This document shows positions 42,611 through 49,835 of a stretch of DNA of 64,000 bases, piece after piece. Made by a program: the position numbers and the translations under genes. The stretch spans positions 1,104,939 through 1,168,938 of the forward strand of contig NZ_PGEZ01000002.1 of NCBI RefSeq assembly GCF_002797495.1, written 5' to 3'. The DNA comes from Mumia flava. GTDB taxonomy: Bacteria; Actinomycetota; Actinomycetes; Propionibacteriales; Nocardioidaceae. Numbering within the stretch: position 1 is the first letter of the stretch; each line of letters starts with the position of its first letter. Under the pieces are notes generated by a model. That model did not search any database and was not told the origin of the DNA. It saw nothing but the letters and a program-made list of their open reading frames with translations.

Positions 42611-42900
42611 AGCACCGCCGGTTGAGCCTGTCGAAACCGCTAGACCGGCAGCCCACGCTCGTCGTAAAGACTGTCCGAGCTCAGCCGCGGCCTGTCCTCG
42701 GCGGCGAGCCGCGCGTCGACATCGGCGAGGATCCGACGGACCCGTGCCGCACGGTCCGGGTCCCGCTCGCGGGTGCTGTTGAGGGTCATGGACGAATTTT
42801 GCCTGGGCCGCCCCGCGTTCTGCCAGCCCCTTTTCGCACCACGCGGCGGTAACGTCATGCACCGGCGCCCACCGCCGGTCGAGCCTGTCGAATCCAGGGG
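42611..42900. repeat. Two short GGTYGAGCCTGTCGAA repeats
   Basis: ccggttgagcctgtcgaaac at about 42618 and ccggtcgagcctgtcgaatc at about 42874 are members of the short dispersed repeat also found within recB. They bracket the small minus-strand gene below. Nothing else is visible in this 300-bp gap. Confidence 0.7.
42640..42789 (-). CDS. Small 49-residue hypothetical protein
   Basis: An ATG at 42789 opens a short frame reading MTLNSTRERDPDRAARVRRI through LADVDARLAAEDRPRLSSDS to a hydrophobic LYDERGLPV end. The composition is that of a charged amphipathic helix with a conserved-looking tail, unlike the arginine/proline-rich noise of spurious frames here. It could be an antitoxin-like or adaptor peptide, but there is no toxin gene beside it. 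Function unknown. It is opposite in direction to both neighbours. Confidence 0.42.
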   Translation of the reverse strand: MTLNSTRERDPDRAARVRRILADVDARLAAEDRPRLSSDSLYDERGLPV

Positions 42901-42905
42901 GACCG

Positions 42906-43721
42906 ATGAACCGCACCGACGCGGCACGCCGCACCCATGGCGGCAAGCCGACGCACGGCGAGCCGATGATCGACCGGGTGTTCGCGCTGCTCCGCGCGTT
43001 CAGCGACACCTCCCCCGCGCTGACGGTCCCCGAGCTGAGCGAACGCAGCGGCGTCCCGCTCAGCACCACGTACCGCCTGGTCTCCCGGCTCGCAGCCTGG
43101 GGTGCGCTGGAGCAGCGCGACGACGGCCGGTACGCGGTGGGGCTCGGGCTGCTCGAGATCGCGTCGCTCGCGCCGCGCGGCCACGGCCTGCGGAGGGTCG
43201 CGATGCCGTACCTGTCCGACCTCGTTGAGGCGACCCGCCAGCACGTGCTGCTCGCGGTGCGGGAGGAGCACGAGGCGGTGCTGGTCGAGCGGCTCTCGCA
43301 CCACGAGGCCGCGCCGGTGCACTACCGGGTCGGCGGGCGGATGCCGCTGCACTCCACCGGTGTCGGGCTCGTCCTGCTGGCCTATGCCGAGCAGGAGACG
43401 CAGGAGCAGATCCTGTCGCGGCGCCAGACGCGGCTCCCCGAGCACGAGCCTGTCGACGTCACCGCTCTGCGCGCCACGCTCGCGGAGGTCCGGCGGGATG
43501 GGCTCGCGGAGCTGCATCGCGGATCGCCGCAGCCGGTGCTCGCGGTCGCTGGGCCGGTCCGCGACGCCGACGAGCGCGTGGTGGCGTCGTTGTCGGTGCT
43601 GGTGCCGGACGGGTCGGTGCCGGCACGGTCGCTGGCCCCGGCCGTACGGGCGGCGTGCCGTGCGGTGTCGCGTGCACTGGGATCGCCGAGCGCGGGTGCG
43701 CCGCGGACGCACGCGCGCTGA
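42906..43721 (+). CDS. IclR-family transcriptional regulator
   Basis: The 271-residue protein has an IclR winged helix ([20 protein letters not shown] and [13 protein letters not shown]) at about residues 37-70 and an effector domain with [20 protein letters not shown]. It ends with a [15 protein letters not shown] and [10 protein letters not shown] region. Its ATG follows AGGGG. It stands alone between the DUF3500 gene and a strong hairpin, so its target is not evident. The GntR/FAH cluster or a distant locus are both possible. Confidence 0.9.
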   Translation: MNRTDAARRTHGGKPTHGEPMIDRVFALLRAFSDTSPALTVPELSERSGVPLSTTYRLVSRLAAWGALEQRDDGRYAVGLGLLEIASLAPRGHGLRRVAMPYLSDLVEATRQHVLLAVREEHEAVLVERLSHHEAAPVHYRVGGRMPLHSTGVGLVLLAYAEQETQEQILSRRQTRLPEHEPVDVTALRATLAEVRRDGLAELHRGSPQPVLAVAGPVRDADERVVASLSVLVPDGSVPARSLAPAVRAACRAVSRALGSPSAGAPRTHAR

Positions 43722-43767
43722 GCACCTGGACGACGGGCTTCCGACCGACTGGCGAAGCATGGGTTGT

Positions 43768-43815
43768 TCTGGATTCCTCGCACGCTGTGCGCGCACAGTG
43801 TGCGAGGAATCCAGA
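43768..43815. terminator. Perfect 16-bp stem terminator
   Basis: tctggattcctcgcac pairs exactly with gtgcgaggaatccaga, with an inner ctgtgc/gcacag stem making it still longer. It begins 47 bp after the IclR stop. Confidence 0.8.
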
Positions 43816-43857
43816 CATCACCCAGTCTTCGTGTCGCTCGGCCACAGGAGCCGGAGC

Positions 43858-43896
43858 GCGCAGACCGATCGCGCAGACCGATCCCGCAGACCGATC
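43858..43896 (+). repeat. Three 13-bp direct repeats
   Basis: gcgcagaccgatc occurs three times head to tail (third copy with one change), about 80 bp before the DUF1905 start. Helically staggered direct repeats could be protein-binding sites or simple slippage products. Confidence 0.75.
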
Positions 43897-43978
43897 GCGT
43901 AGCGGCGACCGAACGATGATTCCGCCCGGTTGCGGAGGTCTACCCTGCAAGATCCGGAACGACGCGAAGGGGCTCGAC

Positions 43979-44266
43979 ATGAGCAGCAAGGCCGGCGCAC
44001 TCGACATCACCTTCACCGCGACTCTTGGGCGCGTACGCGAGGGCGACACCTGGACCTGCGTGCAGCTCACCGACTCGGCCACCATCTTCGGGACCCGGGG
44101 CCTGGTCAAGGTCTCGGGCACCGTCGACGGCGAACCGTTCGACGGCGCGTTCATGGCACTCGGCGACGGCACCCACAAGCTGCCGATCAGCGCCCGGATC
44201 CGGCGCGCGATCGGCAAGACCGACGGCGACGAGGTCACGATCCACCTCACGGCACGACGCTCGTGA
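43979..44266 (+). CDS. DUF1905 domain protein
   Basis: The 95-residue single-domain protein runs [60 protein letters not shown] and DGDEVTIHL, the DUF1905 beta-barrel pattern. Members often stand alone or next to YdeI/OmpD-like proteins and have no settled function. The purine-rich GAAGGGG upstream serves as ribosome-binding site. It is followed by a VOC-family gene 104 bp downstream in the same direction. Confidence 0.85.
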   Translation: MSSKAGALDITFTATLGRVREGDTWTCVQLTDSATIFGTRGLVKVSGTVDGEPFDGAFMALGDGTHKLPISARIRRAIGKTDGDEVTIHLTARRS

Positions 44267-44370
44267 GCGGCGCCGGCCCTCCCGATGTCGCGGGCCCTCC
44301 CGATGTCGAGAACGCGGCGCCGGCTCCGCTCCCCTCATGAGAAGACCCCGAACAACACGAGGATGGACCC

Positions 44371-44808
44371 ATGGCACAGATCCGCTTCGACCACATCGGC
44401 GTCACCGTCGCCGACCTCGACACCGCGATCACGTTCTTCACCAAGCTCGGGCTGGATCTCGAGGGCCGGATGTTCCTCGAGGGCGAGTTCCTCGACACCG
44501 TCTCCGGGATCCCCGACTCCCGCACCGAGATCGCCATGCTCCGCGCACCCGGCGGAGGCGGCGCGCTGGAGCTCGCACGCTTCGTACGGCCCGACCACCA
44601 GCCCGGCTCCCCCGAAGCCATGGCCACCGCGCTCGGGCTGCGCAACGTCTCCTTCGAAGTCGACGACCTCCAGGCCACGACCGACGAGCTCGCCACCGAC
44701 GGGTACGGCCTGGTCGGCGGCATCGGTGAGTACGAGGGCGTCTGGAAGATGGCCTACGTCCGCGGACCCGAAGGCATCATCGTGTCCCTGGCGCAGCGGA
44801 TCGGGTGA
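44371..44808 (+). CDS. VOC-family (glyoxalase/bleomycin resistance-like) protein
   Basis: The 145-residue protein is one vicinal-oxygen-chelate module with paired beta-alpha-beta-beta-beta units: IRFDHIGVTVADLDTAITFF at the start and LRNVSFEVDDLQATTDEL in the second half, ending VRGPEGIIVSLAQRIG. Potential metal ligands are the His in FDHIGV and the Glu in PEGIIV. Such proteins are lyases, isomerases, dioxygenases or antibiotic-binding proteins. The reaction here is unknown. A decayed copy of its middle part lies at 58551-58655. Confidence 0.88.
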   Translation: MAQIRFDHIGVTVADLDTAITFFTKLGLDLEGRMFLEGEFLDTVSGIPDSRTEIAMLRAPGGGGALELARFVRPDHQPGSPEAMATALGLRNVSFEVDDLQATTDELATDGYGLVGGIGEYEGVWKMAYVRGPEGIIVSLAQRIG

Positions 44809-44856
44809 GAACGCCACCGCGACGACGGAGCTGGTCCGGCTCCGGTCTGGCGCGAG

Positions 44857-46365
44857 TCAGTTCGAGATGCTGGTGTTGAGGCCGGCCGGGTAGCTGAGCG
44901 AAGGATCGCGAGGCTGGGCATCCATCGCGTCCTGAAGCCGCGACAAGTCCGCGATCCAGTCGGCCATGACCGAGGCGGCGCGGGCGTCCAGCGCCAGCTT
45001 CGGGACGTCCGCGGTGAGCAACATGTTGTAGGGCTTCCACGTCCCGATGAGCGTGGCCACGAGGTCGAACGCGCGGCGCTGGTCCATCAACTCGCCGGAC
45101 GCCGGCACGACGGTCGGCGTGACCCAGCCGAGGGTGGTGTAGTCCCACACGACGTTGTTGAGGATGTCGTGCTCGACCGTCGACACGTGGATGAGCGTGG
45201 CGCACACCCGGCCGAGGCGGTCTCGGGTGAGCGTGTCACCGACGCCGTTGGGCATCAGCCGGTTGAGCTCGTCGACCCAGCGGCCGATCTCGGGGTCGGC
45301 CGCGACGGCCGCGTCGCCGTCGTAGTAGAGCGCCAGGTAGCGGTCCACGTAGTCCCGGGTCACGTCCCAGAACCTCATGACGTTGTCGCGATAGGGATAC
45401 GGGAACGGCGTCGACGTCGTTCCGCGCCGCTCGAACTGCGTGGGCGGTTCGAAGTCCCAGAAGTCGAAGTGCCCGAGGTGGTCCTCGACCATCGTCCTGA
45501 GCACGTCGGCCCGGTGCGAGAAGGTGCTCGCGAGGAATCCTCGCGGCCCCGACAGCTGGGCGCTGGCGAGCTGGCGATTCCCGATGAGCACCGTGTCGAA
45601 GCAGTGGTGCACGAGACGCCGTACGGGGTGGTCCGGGCTGAGCCGGTTGTGGGACGCCAACGCGAACGGCGTCAGCATCGACAGGTGCACGTCGACGTTG
45701 TGCCGGAAGATGGTGAGCTCCTCGTTGGCGCCGGCGATCAGGGCCGCCTGCGCCTGGCCGCCGCCGTCAGCCGCGCCATCGCTCGTCGTCGGCGAGGTCA
45801 GGCGCTGCGTGACGAGCGCTCCGTCCCGTACGACGAGTGAGGCGACGCCGCCCGGCTGGGCCAGCCCCGGCACTGCCGGGTAGCCGCTGACCCAGTCGGA
45901 ACCGAACGCGTAGCGATCGTCGTCGACCCGGCGCAGTCCGCTCGCGAACGGCCCGCGGGCGGCGAGCTCGGCGACCAGGTCGTCGGTGGTCGCCAGTGCC
46001 TTCGGCAGCGTCGGCGCGGTCGGCCACGCCCTGCGGAAGAACCACGGGTAGACGGTGCGGAGGAAGCGCCGCTCGTCGGTCGCGACCGGTGGCGTGCGCC
46101 GGGGCGCGATCCCCCTGACGAGGGCGATCAGCCGGCTCTCCATCCGGATGACCCGGAGCCGTTTCTCGGCTCGGTCCGACGCCGGGAAGGTGGTCGGCAG
46201 GGAGAGGCCCGTGATCGGCATCTCGGGGTGGATCTCGCCGTAGGGAACGAAGTCGATCGTGCCGTCCTCGGGCACCTCGAGCGGATACACCTTGGGCAGC
46301 CGGAACGAGATCATCGTGAGGAACGCGAGGACGGTCCGGTAGAGCCAGAAGCGAGCCGCGCTCAT
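44857..46365 (-). CDS. Lipoxygenase-like non-haem iron dioxygenase
   Basis: The 502-residue protein has the lipoxygenase iron-site pattern. His222 and His227 sit in RHNVDVHLSML (H-x4-H), followed by PFALASHNRLSPDHPVRRL, which matches the catalytic-domain helix after the ligands. His399 and Asn403 are in VEHDILNNVVWDY (H-x3-N). Lipoxygenases insert O2 into polyunsaturated fatty acids. It is shorter than plant or animal enzymes and lacks an N-terminal PLAT domain. The chain ends NTSISN, so the usual C-terminal isoleucine carboxylate ligand is replaced by asparagine. No signal peptide is certain, although the N-terminus is hydrophobic (FWLYRTVLAFLTMI). The ATG overlaps the alpha-dioxygenase-like gene by 4 bp, so the two proteins are made together. 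Confidence 0.87.
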   Translation of the reverse strand: MSAARFWLYRTVLAFLTMISFRLPKVYPLEVPEDGTIDFVPYGEIHPEMPITGLSLPTTFPASDRAEKRLRVIRMESRLIALVRGIAPRRTPPVATDERRFLRTVYPWFFRRAWPTAPTLPKALATTDDLVAELAARGPFASGLRRVDDDRYAFGSDWVSGYPAVPGLAQPGGVASLVVRDGALVTQRLTSPTTSDGAADGGGQAQAALIAGANEELTIFRHNVDVHLSMLTPFALASHNRLSPDHPVRRLVHHCFDTVLIGNRQLASAQLSGPRGFLASTFSHRADVLRTMVEDHLGHFDFWDFEPPTQFERRGTTSTPFPYPYRDNVMRFWDVTRDYVDRYLALYYDGDAAVAADPEIGRWVDELNRLMPNGVGDTLTRDRLGRVCATLIHVSTVEHDILNNVVWDYTTLGWVTPTVVPASGELMDQRRAFDLVATLIGTWKPYNMLLTADVPKLALDARAASVMADWIADLSRLQDAMDAQPRDPSLSYPAGLNTSISN

Positions 46366-48203
46366 CTGCCTGGCCGCTTCCAGATCGCGAAGGCGTTGGC
46401 CGAGGCCCCCGCGAAGGGCCGAAGCTCGGGGAAGTGGCGCGTGAGCACGGTGCCCATCGTGGTCTTCTCGATCCACTCGATGCCTTCGCGGGTGTAGACC
46501 TCGTCGGTGAAGTGGGTGGTGAAGAAGCGGTCGCTGTTGAGCCGCCGGGAAGCCATCAGGACGAAGATGCGGAAGGCCGTGTCACTGAACGCGAATCCCT
46601 CCGGGCGGTCCTCGGCGAACATCCCGGGGATGAGGTCGACACTGTCGATGTCGCCGTTGTAGACGTCCTGCAGCTCGGCGGCCCATTGCTTGTTGCTCGT
46701 GATGTCGTCGAAGGACTCGGGCACCGGCAGGTGCAGGAACCGGCGGAACGCCGTGTAGCGCGGCACCCCCAGCTCTCGGCAGCGCACGATGTCGGTCGCC
46801 GACAGGTCCATCAGCCCCCCGTCGTCGGGTCGGCGGAAGGTCTGCAGGTGCTTCGGGAAGTTGTGCAGGCACACGAGCCCGGGGTTCATGGTGCCGAACG
46901 TGTAGAGCAGGTCCACGAGCCGGTTCGTCTGCAGAACCTCGGCCCCGGCTGGGCCGGCGAGCTCGTCGAACCCGGTCTGCCCCAAGGTGGGCGCGTCGGT
47001 GTCGACCGAGCGGAAGTCGAACTCGTCCGGGACCAGCGGATGCATCCGGTACACGGCGACGAACTCCTCGGTGAGGGCGAACGGGACGCCGTGGTGGTCG
47101 CTCTGGCCGCCGACGATCCCGGAGACGATCTCGCTGCCGCTCAGCCGCCCGAAGCGCTTGTGCAGTCGTTCGCCCTGAAGCCCCCACCAGTTGGCGCGCA
47201 GACCCGCGACAGCGGTCGGGTGAGCGGTGACGGCGGGTGTCCACTCCACGGTGTGGATCTTCGCCAGCAGCGCAGACAGGACCAGCCGCCCACGCTGGAA
47301 GAGCGTCTCGTCGTCGAACTCCGGGTGGGCCGCCGCGAGCATGTCGCAGATCGCGTTGTGCTCCATTGCGAAGAGGGTCTGCAACATGCCCATGCCGACC
47401 CAGAACCCGGGCATGTACACCGGGTTCAGTGCGGGATCGTCCGGCACCGGTGGCAGACCGTCGACCAGCCTCAGCTTGCCGCCGGCGTGCGAGCGGAGGA
47501 ACGACTGCGCCGCCAGGTCGTTGCCGTAGAGCTGCGATCCGTCCCACCAGTGGGTGTTGACGTTGATGTGCGTCGGCGGCTGGTCCGAGTCGGGCGGCGA
47601 CGTGCGATCCTCCGGAGTTCGCATGACCTGCAGGGGCGGTTCGGGCCAGTCGTCGCCCGGCGCGAGGGGGATGACCCAGGGGTTGTCGGTCGGGCTCGTG
47701 CCGTGCTTGACCCAGTCGTGGAGCATGAACTGCAGCCAGGCGGCGATGAGCGCGTTGCCGGCCGACGCCGGGATGATTCCGTTGTCCCGGGTCATCAGTC
47801 GGCGGCTGATCTCGCGCGGGCTCGGATCCAGGATCCGCTGGCGGTCGGGCCAGGTGGCCTCGAGCGGGGCGTTCCGCCCGAACCTGGTGCCGGCCATGCC
47901 CATCTCACCGTGGACGAGGTCGTTCCAGCTCCCATCGGGCGTCCGCTCGGTGGTGAAGCGTCCCTCGAACGGCGGCGGCTGGACCGGCTCGACGGCCGGC
48001 AGCCGAGAGGTGTCCTGGAGATTCTCCTGGCGCAAGGTGTTCCGGATGCCGATCAGCGCGACCAGGCCGAGCGGTTTCGGGAGCTTGTACCAAGGAAGCT
48101 TGTGGTCGAGCTTCTCGACCGCAGCGTTGAACACTCGCCCGAAGATGCCTGCCTTCGGCTTCTCGTCGGACGTGCTCGTCGCCGTCTTGTCCTCGTCCGC
48201 CAT
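46362..48203 (-). CDS. Haem peroxidase-family fatty acid alpha-dioxygenase-like protein
   Basis: The 613-residue protein is a member of the animal-haem-peroxidase/cyclooxygenase superfamily and is closest in pattern to plant alpha-dioxygenases. Matching stretches are QFMLHDWVKH with the distal His162, THWWDGSQLYGND, MEHNAICDMLAAAHPEFDDE, LLAKIHTVEWTPAV, LRANWWGLQGERL and LTEEFVAVYRMHPLVPDEF. The last contains the catalytic-radical Tyr385 and the proximal His388, at the spacing known for alpha-dioxygenases. Those enzymes make 2-hydroperoxy fatty acids. The start at 48203 follows GGGGAGGGG; an earlier ATG 16 codons out is possible. It is cotranscribed with and overlaps the lipoxygenase gene. 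Confidence 0.9.
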   Translation of the reverse strand: MADEDKTATSTSDEKPKAGIFGRVFNAAVEKLDHKLPWYKLPKPLGLVALIGIRNTLRQENLQDTSRLPAVEPVQPPPFEGRFTTERTPDGSWNDLVHGEMGMAGTRFGRNAPLEATWPDRQRILDPSPREISRRLMTRDNGIIPASAGNALIAAWLQFMLHDWVKHGTSPTDNPWVIPLAPGDDWPEPPLQVMRTPEDRTSPPDSDQPPTHINVNTHWWDGSQLYGNDLAAQSFLRSHAGGKLRLVDGLPPVPDDPALNPVYMPGFWVGMGMLQTLFAMEHNAICDMLAAAHPEFDDETLFQRGRLVLSALLAKIHTVEWTPAVTAHPTAVAGLRANWWGLQGERLHKRFGRLSGSEIVSGIVGGQSDHHGVPFALTEEFVAVYRMHPLVPDEFDFRSVDTDAPTLGQTGFDELAGPAGAEVLQTNRLVDLLYTFGTMNPGLVCLHNFPKHLQTFRRPDDGGLMDLSATDIVRCRELGVPRYTAFRRFLHLPVPESFDDITSNKQWAAELQDVYNGDIDSVDLIPGMFAEDRPEGFAFSDTAFRIFVLMASRRLNSDRFFTTHFTDEVYTREGIEWIEKTTMGTVLTRHFPELRPFAGASANAFAIWKRPGR

Positions 48204-48315
48204 TCGCCCCTCCCCGGCATGATGCGATGAGACACGGGGGGCGTCCATCACATCCTGCCCGAATCGGCGCGCCCGCGCCCGGCCGATTCAATCTCCGTCG
48301 CCTCCTCACTGCTTT

Positions 48316-48347
48316 ACAGATTAAGTCCTATAGAGGACATTATCTGT
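48316..48347 (+). promoter_or_regulatory. Palindromic operator abutting the toxin-antitoxin start codon
   Basis: acagattaagtcct and aggacattatctgt form an inverted repeat with 12 of 14 pairs around a short centre, ending one base before the ATG at 48349. The region is AT-rich against its surroundings, as expected for an autoregulated toxin-antitoxin promoter. Confidence 0.65.
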
Positions 48348-48348
48348 C

Positions 48349-49017
48349 ATGGCAGATCACCAGTTCCTCACCGTCGGGGAGACCGCGAAGACCCTCGGCG
48401 TGTCGGCTCGTCACGCCCGCCGGCTTGCCGACGCCGGCGCGGTCAGCCGCGTCGCACGCGGACTGATCGATGGCGCGTCGGTCGACCGCTACCTCCACTC
48501 GCAACGCCGAGGCCGCACCCGTGGCTGGGCGCAGCACACTGCTTGGGGAGCCGTGGCGATCCTCGCTGGACGTGATGCCGAGTGGTTGGGTGCCGCACAG
48601 TCGTCACGGCTCCGCCGGAGGCTGCGGGAGATCACCGACGCCGACGACCTGCTCACCCGGATGCGTGACCGTGCTCGGGTCCACATCTTCGCGGCCCACC
48701 GTGCCGCACTTCCCCACCTGCGCGACCTGGTCGTGGCCGCCGACAAACGGTCCATCGGCTTGAGCGACATGTTCGACGACACGGTCGACGGCTACCTCGC
48801 CGTCGACGAGCTGGACGACGTCGTCCAGACCCTCGGTCTCCGGAGTGACGTCGGAGGCGGCGTCATCCTGCGGGTGACGCGCTTCGACTTCGATCGAGTC
48901 CGCGAGCTCGTCGACACGCCCGTGGTCGCGGCCTTGGACGCGGCCACCAGCACCGATCCCCGACAACGGGGCGTCGGTCAGCGCGCGCTGCACGACCTGT
49001 TGGCGGCGCACCGATGA
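48349..49017 (+). CDS. AbiEi-like antitoxin with HTH domain
   Basis: The 222-residue protein opens with a short winged-helix/excisionase-like domain (FLTVGETAKTLGVSARHARR, then LADAGAVSRVARGLIDGASV) and ends in a domain with GYLAVDELDDVVQTLGL and VILRVTRFDFDRVREL. The gene directly precedes, with a 4-bp overlap, a nucleotidyltransferase of the AbiEii type. In type IV toxin-antitoxin systems the first protein represses the operon through its HTH and counters the toxin without a direct complex. The palindrome next to its start fits that role. The assignment rests on pairing and architecture. Confidence 0.75.
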   Translation: MADHQFLTVGETAKTLGVSARHARRLADAGAVSRVARGLIDGASVDRYLHSQRRGRTRGWAQHTAWGAVAILAGRDAEWLGAAQSSRLRRRLREITDADDLLTRMRDRARVHIFAAHRAALPHLRDLVVAADKRSIGLSDMFDDTVDGYLAVDELDDVVQTLGLRSDVGGGVILRVTRFDFDRVRELVDTPVVAALDAATSTDPRQRGVGQRALHDLLAAHR

Positions 49018-49835
49018 CCGCGCCACGTCCCACGATCGAGGTCGCCTCAACACCCGGCGGCTGGCTGGCGCCGTGGCCCAGCGTGGCGGAACTCGCCGAT
49101 GCGCTCCCGGCAGGGAGTTGGACACTGGTCGGTGGGCTGATGACTCAGCTCCACGCGATCCATCGCGGCGTAGGCGTCGTGCGCCCAACCAACGACGTCG
49201 ACATCGTGCTCCACATCGAGACGGGGCGCGGTGTTCCCAATGCGGTCGCCAGGGCGCTGGAGGACCGTGGCTACCGGTTCCGACCGAACATCGACCCACG
49301 GAAGAACACCGCGCACCGGTTCGTGCGGGGAACCACTGCGGTCGACGTTGTCGCCGGTGCCGATGAGGACCAGGTGGACGTCCTCATCGCAGACCATCCG
49401 GCCCCACGGGTGGTCGAGAAACTACGCGGCCACGAAATGATCCGCATCGAGGGCGGCACCCAGGCCCTGCGCCGCACGGTCAACGCCCGCGTGGAGATCG
49501 TGCCCGGCTCGATGTCAACCCTCTCGGTGCCACGCCCGTTCGCGGCTCTGATCCTCAAAGCCGCGGCCTACACCTCTGACTCCCGCGACCGCCAGCGCCA
49601 CCTCTTCGACGCTGCCGCCCTCCTCGCGTGCATCGACGACCCTTTCGCCGAGCGCCGCGGGTTCAGTGGCTCGGACCGCCGCCGGATCGCGACCCTGGTC
49701 GCGCACCTCGAGGCGGCCCATCCAGCCTGGCGGGCTCTGCCCGAGGATCACCGTACGCAGGCCCAGCTGACCCTCGAAATTCTCGCCCGGGCCGACGAGG
49801 AGAAGCGACACCCTCGCGCTACTCAGCGCTCGTGA
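49014..49835 (+). CDS. AbiEii-type nucleotidyltransferase toxin
   Basis: The 273-residue protein has the minimal nucleotidyltransferase core. A G-G motif in SWTLVGGLMTQLHAIHRG is followed about 20 residues later by the metal-binding RPTNDVDIVLHIE (D-x-D), with a third acidic position in TTAVDVVAGADEDQVDVLI. The rest is helical. AbiEii toxins use nucleotides to modify tRNA or related targets and stop growth, protecting the population from phage. It overlaps the antitoxin gene by 4 bp and, at its end, overlaps the convergent recD gene by 13 bp. Confidence 0.78.
   Translation: MTAPRPTIEVASTPGGWLAPWPSVAELADALPAGSWTLVGGLMTQLHAIHRGVGVVRPTNDVDIVLHIETGRGVPNAVARALEDRGYRFRPNIDPRKNTAHRFVRGTTAVDVVAGADEDQVDVLIADHPAPRVVEKLRGHEMIRIEGGTQALRRTVNARVEIVPGSMSTLSVPRPFAALILKAAAYTSDSRDRQRHLFDAAALLACIDDPFAERRGFSGSDRRRIATLVAHLEAAHPAWRALPEDHRTQAQLTLEILARADEEKRHPRATQRS

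Noticed and set aside
43655..43978. Longer version of the DUF1905 protein starting at 43655
   Set aside because: It overlaps the IclR gene and the terminator and would translate the 13-bp repeats. The ATG at 43979 begins directly at the domain.
44371..44808. VOC protein as an extradiol dioxygenase
   Set aside because: It is a single module of 145 residues without the His-His-Glu iron triad of the two-domain enzyme at 25.3 kb.
48204..48251. Longer start of the alpha-dioxygenase-like protein
   Set aside because: The ATG at 48203 has GGGGAGGGG upstream, while the extra 16 codons have no such site. Not excluded with certainty.
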